From Chrysomallon squamiferum (taxonomy: Eukaryota > Mollusca > Gastropoda > Neomphalida > Peltospiridae), in assembly GCA_012295275.1 (NCBI GenBank), contig CM022672.1, forward strand, positions 15,463,125-15,527,124: 64,000 nt of DNA, written 5' to 3'. The translations under genes and the position numbers were made by a program. Positions 24,799-36,408 of the stretch are shown one piece after another. The stretch's first letter is position 1. Each line of letters starts with the position of its first letter. The notes under the pieces are model-generated. The model worked only from the letters and a program-made list of their open reading frames with translations. It ran no database searches and was not told where the DNA came from.

Positions 24799-26001
24799 TA
24801 TAAACACATCCTTACACATTGATTAGACATATTTATTTTTAAAGTTTCTTTATAAGATATAACATTACAAATTATATTCAGATGTAGAATAAACTTTAAC
24901 TGAATAAATCAGTAATTCTTTTATTCTGTGTTAATGTTGAAATATGAACCATTACAGATCTTCATCATCTAAGTAAGTCAGAATGTATTTTAAATATATA
25001 TATTCATAACTTATTTCATTTATCAGGCAATGGAACAGAAGTTATAAATAGTGAAAAAAAAGTTTAAATCCGAGTATCAATTTTTGTTAATTACAAAGAA
25101 TTAATAATGGTTTTAGTTTTTATAAGTGATAAAGATATTGCTTTTATTTGTATTCATTTTGTAAATTTATTTTAAAAAATTATACAAAGACTTCATGGAA
25201 TAATTCTGTTTGTCATGTAGCTGTACTAATTAGAAATTACGTACTGTTTTGTCAGTTATCAAGTTTTGTGTGTGAGGTAAGTATAAAATGCTTTGACTGC
25301 TTGTTTGGCTAGTTCTATCAGCACTTGTAGAGAACTGTTTTCTTGGTTTCAGTGCTAGTTGCAGAAATCGTAAAGCACTTTCTTCCAAAATGGGTGGAAT
25401 TACACAACTATCCACCAGCAAACTCAACAGAACAGAAAATGCAAAACTGGTATTTGCTTAACAGGTAACAAATATGTCTTAAATACCAGCATATTGTTCT
25501 GTATATATCTTATATATCCATATAAGCATCATGTATTGTGGTGTTTGTTATGGTTATTTTGTCTATTTTTTCAATATCGAGTTAAATTCTCACGATGACC
25601 TTAATTTTTTTTTAAAGTTAAGTCAATTTTAAATTAATATTTAAACAAATTTCTAAATATATTTTGTTCAGTGTTTTATATAATGATTAAATATAGTTTT
25701 GTTAGTAATGTATAATATTTATTTCAGATCTATACAAAAGCATTATTTTATTTCTTTAATTTTGGAGGCTTTTGATTAAATTCTTTTACTTGATATTTTA
25801 TTTGACAAAAGAGCAAGTAGCATTTCAAAGACAAACATGCATATATACATACATAGACACATGAATTATATACATAAACAAAACATACACATACATACAT
25901 TTCCAGATAACTACACAGATATACATACATTATATACATTCATTCCTATTATATAGAAACACTTACTCATTCTTTAATACATTCACACCTTTCTACCTAA
26001 A

Positions 26002-26045
<44 letters not shown>

Positions 26046-27914
26046 TGCTCTACTTATATTTTCACACCTGCGTACAAATGTCTGCATCAAAGTTTTTAAC
26101 TCTTTGATAGAAAGGTGTTCATCAAACTGAACTTCCAGCTGTCTGACGATGTGATCCGGTCTGTGTGCAAATGTTCACCTGGTGTCATTGAGAAGATACT
26201 GATGCATCTTCGTATCAAGATTTCTCGCAAACTGTGGGACACACAGAAAACACAGGCTGTCGGGAAGGGAGGTCGGAACTCACAGATGATCAGCGATAAG
26301 CCAGAAGTCGACCAAAACATGAACATGCAAGGAACAGGTAAAACTGTTATTTTTTACTGTGCCTGCAATTATTGTTATCTTTTTCTCTAAAAGTAACTTT
26401 TATGTTAAATTAAACTTACCCTAAAGAGTAAATGAATGCTTAATATTTACAACCATAATATAACTATGCAAGGAATGGGTTGGTTCTCCGTTATTGCTGT
26501 TATGTTTACTTGATCTTTACCTTAATTTGTGGTGGAATAGACTAAACAGCAAATATATTGGAATACAATAAGCAATCTTTGCTAAAAAATAATAATGATA
26601 TATTATTATGACATTATTTATCAAGTATATATAATACCAATCATTTATTAATTTTTTAGCTCAAATATCACCAGGAAGACAACAAAAGATGCCAGAAGTA
26701 CATACAGGACCTTATAAAGGGTATGTGTCAATTTTCATATTAATTTTTATGATGTTTTTAATTAGGTAAATTAATTAATATGTTAGATATAAATAATTTG
26801 CCAATAATAAAAAATACAACTTTGTTTTTAGAACAGACAGTTAATTGTTGATATTTGTTTACAATCATATTTAGTAATTTTGACCTGTAGCCTGTTGAAG
26901 AAATACACTAATTTTTTACCATTAGCTGCACATATCTATTTTCCTATGGCTGGAAAACACCAGGAACTGGAATTAGTATAATTGGCTCAGCAAGGAACTC
27001 AGATCCAGTAAAACATTATATCTCAAAACTAGAACCTACTGTGTAGAGTTAATAATAGCTAAATAGCTTAATATATTTAAACTTATAATTTAACAAATGG
27101 CAGTTATTACTTATAATTTAACAAATATTTTACAACAATGTCAGAAGTATAATTCATTAATGTAATTAAAATAGATTCAGTTTGAAATGCATTTTCAGTT
27201 TAACTGAATTTTTTTAAATTACAGAACCAAATCAAAACCATACCCTGATGCTGATATGGTTCCTAAAGTTCTTCTGGAAGATAAGGAACAAGAAATATTG
27301 GCAAAGGAAGAAACAATACAGGTAAAAATATTTACCTACGTTACAGAATTTAAATAATTTTAATGTTCATTTTATAATCAAAAATGGATATTCAAGTGAA
27401 AAATAACTCTAGTAGAGAAAAGATGAAGATTTTATAAATATTTTATAAATAATTTACCTAATTAAAATAATACTAAAAAAAATATTATCATTATGTGTGT
27501 ATAATTATAATTAGTTATAATATGAACAACTCAAGCCACCAAGTGACCAAAGCAAGATGCATATTAATTAAAGGAAAATACTGTTTGTTTTATTTTTCAG
27601 TTCTGATATAGTCTTATTAAACACAAAGCGATCGTAGATCACAAAGTTTTTAAATCTCTTTCAGATGAATCATTTATAATGCATGTGGTGTAAACGTTAA
27701 CCTGTTATCATAACTGTTGTTGAGTGGACTTATTATTGAATATTCATTGTAGTCATACCAGTAACAATACAGACATCATGAGAACCATTTATTGTTTCAG
27801 ATTTTAAATGCTAAGATCAGAAGGTTAGAGCATCTTCTCCATCTGAAAGATATTCGTATTGATGATCTTCAGAAAAGGGTGGAATTTCAACGGCCAACAG
27901 GAAAAAGATTATGA
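23618..27914 (+). CDS. SPEF1: SPEF1/CLAMP paralogue B, with mutually exclusive exons 2a/2b
   Basis: Microtubule-binding axonemal protein of the SPEF1 family, the more conserved of the two copies. Exons: 23618-23774; either 24003-24114 (2a) or 25353-25464 (2b); 26111-26337; 26660-26720; 27225-27321; 27801-27914. With one copy of exon 2 the phases close and give 255 residues (human 236). The CH domain spans about residues 25-130: signature WIDTVPLSRPKRNISRDFSDG (human WVDNIPLSRPKRNLSRDFSDG), then V-L-V-A-E-I..LHNY..AN..QK..NW, and in exon 3 LNFQLSDDVIRSVCKCSPGVIE (human NFSVPDDVMRKIAQCSPGVVE). The last two exons give LAKEETIQIL and LEHLLHLKDIRIDDL, the C-terminal coiled coil. ATG 23618 is the first ATG of the open exon. 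It lies 3.1 kb after paralogue A in the same orientation. Confidence 0.93.
23878..23931. repeat. (CA)n microsatellite
   Basis: Long CA run with a few CACG/CAGA interruptions between SPEF1-B exon 1 and exon 2a. Confidence 0.95.
24003..24114 (+). other. SPEF1-B alternative exon 2a (112 bp)
   Basis: Starts after ATATGTAG and ends in CGAAG|GTATTT. It reads VMVAEIINHFLPRLVQLHNY.. and ends in EVLRR. It enters in phase 1 and leaves in phase 0 minus one base, exactly as exon 2b. The reading frame is open and the CH core (LHNY, QK, NW) is kept, so it looks functional, but it is more diverged: 22 of 38 residues match 2b. Confidence 0.85.
25353..25464 (+). other. SPEF1-B alternative exon 2b (112 bp)
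   Basis: Starts after TTGGTTTCAG and ends in AACAG|GTAACA, both strong sites. It reads VLVAEIVKHFLPKWVELHNY.. and ends in NWYLLNR. It matches SPEF1-A exon 2 at 26 of 38 residues and the human segment at about 24 of 38, so it is the more ancestral version. Confidence 0.9.
26005..26042. repeat. (CA)n microsatellite
   Basis: About 19 CA units just before SPEF1-B exon 3. Confidence 0.95.
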
Positions 27915-30547
27915 GTTGTGTATACTGTGAAAAAAACCACAGAAACTAAATGGACAGAAATTTATGAAAACAAACAGCCATAACCTTTCCAGGAATGGTG
28001 TAATTTGAAATCAAAATCTTATAGCTACTTTTAGCAAAATACATTTACTTAGTCCTTTCATTTTGTTTATTTATTGAGAAAATTGTTTGTCTGACTGATT
28101 GCTGAGGTATTCGGGACGTTGGAAAGTTAAATAAAAAAATGTGAATGAGAAAGAAAACTGTAACAGACATTTGTGATAAGACTGGGCATTTATATCTGTG
28201 CTTTTTTTTTTTTTTTTTTGATTGAGTCATTCATCACAGATTTGTTTTATATTTTCTGAAATTTTCATCTCTATTTTGAATGTATTCACCATTTTCAGAA
28301 GCATTGTTTTAAAATATGTTTTCTGTTTCAGATTAGCATTCTGAAACCAGTAGTTTTAGTGAAAAGATTTTTTTATGAAAACTTCACTTTTATTTTTCAT
28401 TCTATTTTTTTACTGTTGTTTATTTTTTTTTTTTCCAAGTGTGTGTTTTAAGTTTCTTGCTTGTATCAAAGAATTCTATTGATTAAATTACTTTCCATTA
28501 CTAATTATTGAGCATTGCCATTATCACAGTATTATGCATCAAGTTTTAATAATAATCAGTGGAATAAAAATGATTTTAATCATTCTGGAATCAGTCTGCC
28601 AAAATATCAGAGTTACAGTTTAAAAAAAATAATAATAAAAATTAAATATGAAATAACAAATTATTTAGTGTTTACAGATATAAATTTGAATTTTACTCCC
28701 CTTTTTTTTTTGTCACACATATATGAGACAAAACCATTTTAAAAACTTTTTATTTTTACTATTTGAATTGTAAAATTTGGTGAACAGAAATAAATTAAAA
28801 ATATATATAAATATTGAAACAAGTCTGAATTTTATTTTTTTCACTATTGTTAAGAGAATCTTTTGATTTGTTTGTAAATTTTAATAATTTGTAGAAATTA
28901 CATTATTTTTAAAACATTGAATGGAGCAACTGCAAGTATGCTAGATACATGTATGTTTAGTTAGCATTTTGCAGCCATTTTATTTTTCAAAAAAACATTC
29001 CGTCCACTTTGCTGTTTTTGATATTCTTTGTAATGTTTTCATGTGATACTTATAACTGAAATAAAATTGTTGATTCAGTATAAAAATAATTTTTAATATT
29101 GTTATTGGTTTTTTTATACAGTGTATTTAATCATTAATGTTTGAAATGGTATCCAGATATCATGTAAAATGTGCTTGTACATTCTTAAGATTCAAGATAA
29201 GGGAAGTAATTGCTTTCAGTGAATTGCCAGTTTGAGTTATCCCAGTTTTCAATGCTACACTACACAGCTATTTTGCATCCCTGATTGATAGTGGCTAAAA
29301 CTGAAAATGATATGAATATGTTTCTTAGTTTGTATATTCTTTTTTTTCTTTTCTTTTTTTCACAAGTAAAAAAAGAATTTAAAATAATCATAACAATAAC
29401 AACTCTCTGATTATAATAAAACATAAGATAACAAGACATTTCATGTTTTTATTTAATATTGACCGAAAGCACTCTTGGTATACAAAATTATAAATAAAAA
29501 TAAGTAGTGAAAATAAGAAAGTAAGAAACCTTCAACAACATAATGTCTGCTGACAGTATATGAATTATACAATGAAACCTCTGATATTAACAGAAATAAT
29601 AACTGGATGTTACAAACTAAATTGTAAGAACATAAAACAAAATTTCTTCTTCTTCTACATCCCCCACAAAAAAAAATTATATAAATATTACAGACTTAAT
29701 TATTCTACACATAAGAACATTAGAAAAAATGTTATATATATATATATATGTTTTAAGCATTATTTTTATCTTATTAGAATAAAATATGAATAATTATTAA
29801 TGGATTTTTTTTTTCTTTCTTTTTAATTCAGATTTTTAATAGCATAATAATAACTAAAGTAAAATGTGGAAAACTTATATGATTTTACAGATTTCTTTTA
29901 AAGGCAAGCAGTTTAAACCTTTGGGTTACAAGACTAAATACTTGGCAGCCTACTCAATATTAAGTCAAGCATTTAAAATTTATGATGGGTAAAATAACTA
30001 TTTTTAAGATTTTTCCTTATATTCTTTTTCTCACATTTAAACCACTCTAACCTTTGAAACCATCCACACCTTATTATCAACCAAGCCAACGATTGGCTAA
30101 AAATGTCCCATGATGCACAGGGCTTCATCTTCAACAGGTAATATCTTCTTTTTTCTTTCTCCTTCATTTTCAATATCTGGATGTCATTATGATTTTTTAC
30201 TGAATCACAGTAATACAGTTTTCTTCATTGTGTGAAAAACATCAAATTAGAAGCATTAAATCAGTTTGAAAAAAATAAAAATACTGATTAAAATGAATAA
30301 TAAAAAAAAGATTTTGCTGATTATGAAATTTTTAAATCATAAGAATTTGAGCACAATAATGTAAAAAATAAAATAAAGTAACTCTGGTTACCTTGAATGT
30401 TTCCATTCTATCTCTGAAATAAATTAATCAGTTTTAATCTTTTATCACATATATTAATACATTTTTCAAAAACTGCCATTAATGAAAAAAAAAAAAAAAA
30501 TGAAGATGTTCTTAAAATAATACTGAATCAATAAATGTTATCCATTT
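27915..30547. other. SPEF1-B 3' UTR and convergent intergenic region
   Basis: No gene seen. SPEF1-B (plus) and the PEBP gene (minus) converge here. Several AATAAA motifs follow the SPEF1-B stop (for example near 28130 and 28785). A minus-strand poly(A) signal (TTTATT on the plus strand, 29448-29453) could serve the PEBP gene. The rest is poly-T and AT-rich DNA. Confidence 0.5.
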
Positions 30548-30800
30548 TTATCCATTTTTCATACTCTCTTTAATAAGCTTGTCAATTCCAAGTTGTTTGT
30601 GAAGCAATGGTACATAGCTGTCAAACTGAGCTAGGAAGAAATTTCCTGCTATCAGTTTACCCAGTTTGTGTTTTTTAATAAACGTTCGGACTTTGCGATT
30701 AGCTCTTCCCCGACCACTTTTATTTGTCAGCTTCTGTTCTGCAAATTTCTTTTTACCATTCTGCTTAAACACGAGAAATACATAACGATGATGGCCTAGA

Positions 30801-30843
<43 letters not shown>

Positions 30844-32271
30844 TAATGATAATGATAATAATAATGATGATGATATAATTAATAATAATGTTATTAATGA
30901 TAATGATGACAATGACAATGATAATTATTATGATGATGATGATAACTGATAATAATAATAATATTTATTAACGTAATGTTTAAATAAAGTAAGTTTTTTT
31001 TTAATCCTTTTCTGTATTTTCAAGCCATAGGTTTTGTTCTGAACAGAAAATGTTCCCATTGTCGTAATATGTCCTGTGCTACTACAGAAAACACTGTTTA
31101 AATTATATTTTATTTAGACATTCTCAATACGGCACTTGATAACAGAAATAGACATCTTGTTATAACTCTGTGCATTACAACAGCTAACAATGACAATAAT
31201 AATAAAAATAATAATATATGAATTTGTAATGTACCCCACACACCATATTTGTGTCCTGTGTACAACAGTGGTAAAATATTTCCATGACAAAAAATGTATA
31301 ACACTGTCTAGGGAGTAATTCACTGTAAATAAACATACAGTCACCTAAACAGAATTATGAGATAAAGTTAAAATCACAACCACAACACTAGAAGTCAAAA
31401 TTAGTGAAGAATTTAAATGGTATAATTACAAAAAATTTATGTTAATATTTGATACCTGTTCCTTTTGGTGGTCCTGCACCTACATATTCTGCTACAGTCT
31501 CTCCTTGACTGATATTGATACCAGGAATATTGACAACACACCAGTGAAGCCATTCTCCAAACTTGGGATCTTTGCGACTTGGTGCATCTATGTCTAATAA
31601 ATATATTCATTAATTAATTATTTAACAAACAAACAAACAAATAAATAAATAAATGATAAAAAATGAAAATAATAATAATAATTATTATTATTGTAGAAAT
31701 GTATTTTAAGCATTAAAATTTGTAATCAAGATCTGAACATAGAGGCTACAACTTAAATATATAAAATGTTTTCATATTTCTGATAAACTGTTCTGACATA
31801 TGACTACAGAATACAAAAATTATTATCTTGGATATATCAGAATATATTTAAATTATTTGCTCATAAATAATAGTAAAACAATTACCACTCATAACAAGTG
31901 TATAATAGGCGCCTGCTTCTGCATCATAGGTCACATCTGGTTGAACTTTCACTTGCGTTGGGGTCAAGGTCATCCCAGGAATTACTACTTTTGAACCATA
32001 CCTAACCTATAATGGATAACAAATAATAAAGTTTCAAATTACTGTTGACTAAATTTTTTAAAAATTTAAAATAAAAAAAGTAATAAAATTGTTATTTCTT
32101 TGCATTTCAAGCCTGTATATTTCTAAAACATTTTAAGTAATTGTTAAGAAATCAAATATTGTTAAACTTAGTTTTAATCTAATATGCAAACTGTAAATGT
32201 TTATAAATAAATATTTTTTTATTTGGTAATAGTTTTATTTTTAATTTGTTATTTATAATAATAATAATAAT

Positions 32272-32324
<53 letters not shown>

Positions 32325-34600
32325 TATTAAGTAATTAAACATTTTAAAACAGTGTATTGAGACCATAGACAAAATGGCGACTTCCATGATCTCTAAATTT
32401 GGTATTAGGGGAATAAATTGGATATTAAAGTATAAATTGTGACCATCAGTCAATGATAAAAATATGAAAATTAAAGGTAAATTAACTTTGCGATAATACC
32501 GTTAATAACGTAGGTGGGGGAATGTCAATTATATCTGGTACGACACCATCGGCTTTGAATTTCTTGTTTATATATTCCGTCCTTGAACTTGGAAATGGAA
32601 TAAAGGTATCTGGTAGGGGTGATTGGCTAAATATTTTCTGAAAAATACAGAGACAGTCATAAATGATTTATCATGCAGTTTAATTCCATATTACTAGTCA
32701 TAATCATTCTATCTTAAGAGTTGTTTTTTTAAAATATTTTTATTATTAATATTTTTAAAATGGCGATTTGCCAAAGCCTAGCCAACTGCTGGTTTGTTTT
32801 TGTGGGTGACGTCACGGTAAGATGGAAGCTGATGTGTTTTGGTTTTGATAGAAATAATGACTAGTATTTGTGGGGAGATTAAACCATATATATTGAACTT
32901 CCAGTGGTATATTTGCCATATTCTGACAGAAATCACGTCTATTAGTGATGTCTGGTGAGAGACTGGTTAACTCTTACAAAACGAGAAGACAAATGTATTG
33001 GGCAGACAAGGACAAGAAAATTATTACTGCAAAGGTGAAATGTGGTTGATGTTTTCCTTATATTACTTCTGTGTCATTGACCTTGCCACAAATATGTATA
33101 TGTTATATTCTTAATTTGTATACATTTATTACTGCTGTCTTATATGATAATTATGGACCTGTATTCATTAACATGTTGTTTTAAAATTTATATTGATATT
33201 ATTGTTGTTCTTATTGTTATTATTATTATTGTACAAATACCATACATCAGAAAGCAATTATGAGAACACAAAAAAAATTACTCCTATAAAATAGAATTAA
33301 TGTAATTTATTGTTTATTAAACAGTAAACATTCATAGTGGCATTTATGATTTAATTTTTTTCACTTATCACTTTAAAGTTATTTTGTTTTTATTAAACAC
33401 CAGTCATAGTTGTCACTATACAGTATACCATTTATTGATATAAGCAGAAAGATTTTATAAAATATTTTAAATGTTTTGATAACTGCATTAATACAGATTA
33501 TGTTACAATGCGGAATAAAAACACTGTTTATAAATATTCAGAATCAATCTGTTAACATAAAATTTGTGAATATCTGATTAATGTAAATACAGTATTCACA
33601 TGACATTATTTAAGCAAATAAATATATTTTATAATGTTAAAGCCTTAAGCCAGTTAAGGGCCTTCTAATTTGTAGTTTATAGATATTAACAATCTGTTTT
33701 AATTTCAGTATTTTCAGTATGTATAAAGTGATAAATGGAAGCTGATATTTTTGTTTCATCTTTTTGGTCATATAGTTTGAAATTAATTTTAAGAAAATAA
33801 AATCAAATGCTGTTGGTCTGAGAAAATAATTGCAAAGTTATTCAAATTATGTATTTATTTATTTTTGTAAAGAATGACAAAAACAAAAAGCATGGTATAT
33901 TTTCAAGAACATTATATGGCTGTAATTTATTAAAGTTATATCATCAATGTTTTTCTTTCTTTTCTTTTCTTTTTTTTGTATGAAAATACATTAAAATGGT
34001 CAAAGGTAATTCTTTGGTTTTATATATTTATTTTATAGTTTACATTAATATTGAGGGGGAAAAAGTGCATTTTAATGTCATTAGTTTTCTTCAAAGTTTT
34101 CATGTTCTTTCAGTTTACTTGTCATTTTTGTGGAGAAGCAAGAAGCATTGCATGAAGTTATTTTCCAGTATTTGGTGTTGCAGGTTTGTTTGCTTTTAAT
34201 GTATTTGTTTTGTTGTTGTTGTTTTTTTGTTCATTTTTTAAACCATACAATGCATGGTTTATAACTGCAGAGTATTAAAAACAAACAAATGAAAATACAT
34301 TTTTAACTTTTTATGATTATTATTATTTTTTAAATTAGTATTGTCATTATTATATCAAGCAACAAAAAAGAAAATTAATTTTAAAAAAGACTTTTAATAT
34401 GAAAATTAATATGATTATTAATATAAAAATGTTCACATTTTGCTTAATAAATCACCATTATATGTCATACTTACCAGTGCTTTGAAAAAAGGGTGATCTT
34501 TTGCAAACCACTTTGCTATTATAAAAGTTGCTCCTGGATTGGAAAAAACACAGTTGATTTGAACACAAACAATTATTACTGTGCTCTGTATTAGATCCAT
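30548..34600 (-). CDS. Secreted phosphatidylethanolamine-binding protein (PEBP) family member
   Basis: PEBP proteins bind anionic phospholipid head groups and, in some cases, inhibit kinases or proteases. Five exons right to left: 34600-34475, 32637-32500, 32006-31886, 31593-31456, 30795-30548; phases agree and the product is 256 residues (PEBP1 is 187). The family core runs from about residue 70: [33 protein letters not shown] (CR1; the usual D-P-D-A is D-I-D-A), [24 protein letters not shown] followed by H-H-R-Y-V-F (CR2). The first exon starts [20 protein letters not shown], a likely signal peptide, followed by about 45 extra residues before the core and a Lys-rich C-terminal stretch. This suggests a secreted form, like the insect and nematode secreted PEBPs, rather than cytosolic RKIP. 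The upstream in-frame codons of the first exon lack an ATG, so 34600 is the start. A mitochondrial L38-type PEBP is less likely given the signal peptide. Confidence 0.92.
30799..30960. repeat. (AAT)n / (GAT)n compound microsatellite
   Basis: About 14 AAT units followed by mixed AAT/GAT repeats in the last PEBP intron, directly next to the splice acceptor. Confidence 0.9.
32258..32328. repeat. (AAT)n/(ATT)n microsatellite
   Basis: AATAATAATAAT passes into about 17 ATT units: a near-perfect inverted simple repeat in the PEBP intron between exons 2 and 3. Confidence 0.9.
32757..32825 (+). promoter_or_regulatory. Candidate promoter with CRE and YY1-like site inside PEBP intron 1
   Basis: AAAATGGCGA (YY1-like) at 32757-32766 is followed by a perfect CRE palindrome TGACGTCA at 32807-32814, and another AAAATGGCGA lies at 32371-32380. 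These CG-containing elements stand out in AT-rich DNA. ZRANB1 on the plus strand needs an upstream non-coding exon (acceptor at 36388), and this is the best promoter-like patch I see between 32 and 36 kb. Confidence 0.35.
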
Positions 34601-36388
34601 AATTATTTTTCCTCTCAGTTTCAGTACTGTCAAAGTAAACGTCTTTCTATTTTAGGCTCTTCTCTGCAAACTTGAAAGTGCAATGTATGAATTATTTTAT
34701 AGCAAAATTCAGTTTTTAATCCTTCTTTTGTTTTGTTTGTCATGAAACACAGCACTACTTCCTCACTGTTGGTTATTGATCATATTTGCAAGTTCATTTC
34801 CTTCAACAACTGAACACTGTTGGATTCTCACTGAGTCATTTTTATTTTAGTGGATGTGTATTTTATTTGATGAAAGCATTCTCTTACGGTATTTGGTTCA
34901 TAGAGTAGGTTTTTAATTATTATTTAATATATATTTTACATTTAGTATATGTTAAACTTTTTTCTTTTTTTTTCTAAACAAGTTTTACCTGGTTTAATAT
35001 CATTTAGTACTATGTTTCTCTGTTGGTTTTAATTAAAAAGGAAACGTTATATAACATACTGGGGAAAGTACTAAGTGCAGTGTGTTTTAGAAAAAATACA
35101 TACATCTTCTTGTCTTTATATCAAGGTATGGTAATTTGATATACAGGTACCAGATCATTCATTCAATTGCTAGAATAATCAGAAAAACACCTTTACAAAT
35201 GTATTAATTTATGTCAATAGAATTTTGTTCTCTACTTTTCACAGTTTAAAACATATAAAATGCCTAAAAATCCAAAAGTTTTGGTCATAAATATATATAT
35301 TAAACTTTTCTGATTGTTACCTGTAACATTCATTTATATTATTGCATTAAAAATGATTTGAACATTTTAAAATTGTTTAAACAATTTTTACACTGAGATT
35401 CGTGTAGAACCAAATTTGGAGAGAATAACTTGAAATAAAAATTGTTTTTACTCAATTTATTGATTTAAATACGAAATTCATCACATAAAGAGCTATATTT
35501 TTGAAACTGTTCTATTCATTCATTCATATTTCAAAATATAAAAAAAAAAAAGGAACTTCCAGTGATAAGATTTTTATTATGAATTTATAACATTATTTTA
35601 TATTTGCTGTATAAAAGATTAGATTCAATTAGATTACAGTACTGTGACTAGGTTTGCAGTAATTTTGTATGACTATTTATTATTATTATTTTTTTCTATT
35701 TATTTATTTATTTCTAATTTTGAGAAGAAAAAGAAAAGTGATAAAGAATGATGGAAGGCAATTATTTCGTCTTTGAAAAATGGTAATCCATCTTTGGTTG
35801 TAGCTGCATAGGAAGATATTTTTACTATAACACAATTTATGGTCATCTCTTCATCTTTTTATTTATTAAGTGTTTTCTCTTTGTGAAACTGTCAGAGGGA
35901 TTTTGTCTTAATGAAAGGCTATAGCAGTTTTCTTATGTTAGTAATAATCCTATTAATAATAATGTAAGGCTTTCTCAGTGCTTCCAGTTCTATATCAATG
36001 CTGTAAATCATTCTTGTTCAGTAAATAATAAAAAGTATATAATATGAGAATTTAACAGAGGAAGAAGAACCGATATGTAATTTCCCTTACTTGAGTTTGA
36101 ATCACAAAAAGATTTATCATTTGTATGTTTGGGCTTACATCTTAAAAAAAAAAAAAAAACATTTATTGTTCATTTTGTTTGTTTGTCTTTCTTTCTTTTC
36201 TTTTTTTTTTTATTTATAAAGGTTTACCAGTCTAAATTATTAATTCCTTTATCAGAAAAGTAAGCCATTTTAAATTTTTTTTTTTTTTTTTTTTTTTTGT
36301 TATGTATATAAATGGGTGTTTAGTAAATATTAATTTTTCATTTATGCTTGTTTTATTTGTATTTCCACATCACTTTTCTTTCGTGCAG
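34601..36388. other. Region upstream of PEBP exon 1 and the ZRANB1 coding exon
   Basis: No coding sequence. Probably the PEBP promoter (its ATG is at 34600) and the ZRANB1 first intron. Ends in a T-rich tract and acceptor TTCGTGCAG. Confidence 0.4.
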
Positions 36389-36408
36389 GTAAAGGCTGTG
36401 TGAGAACA

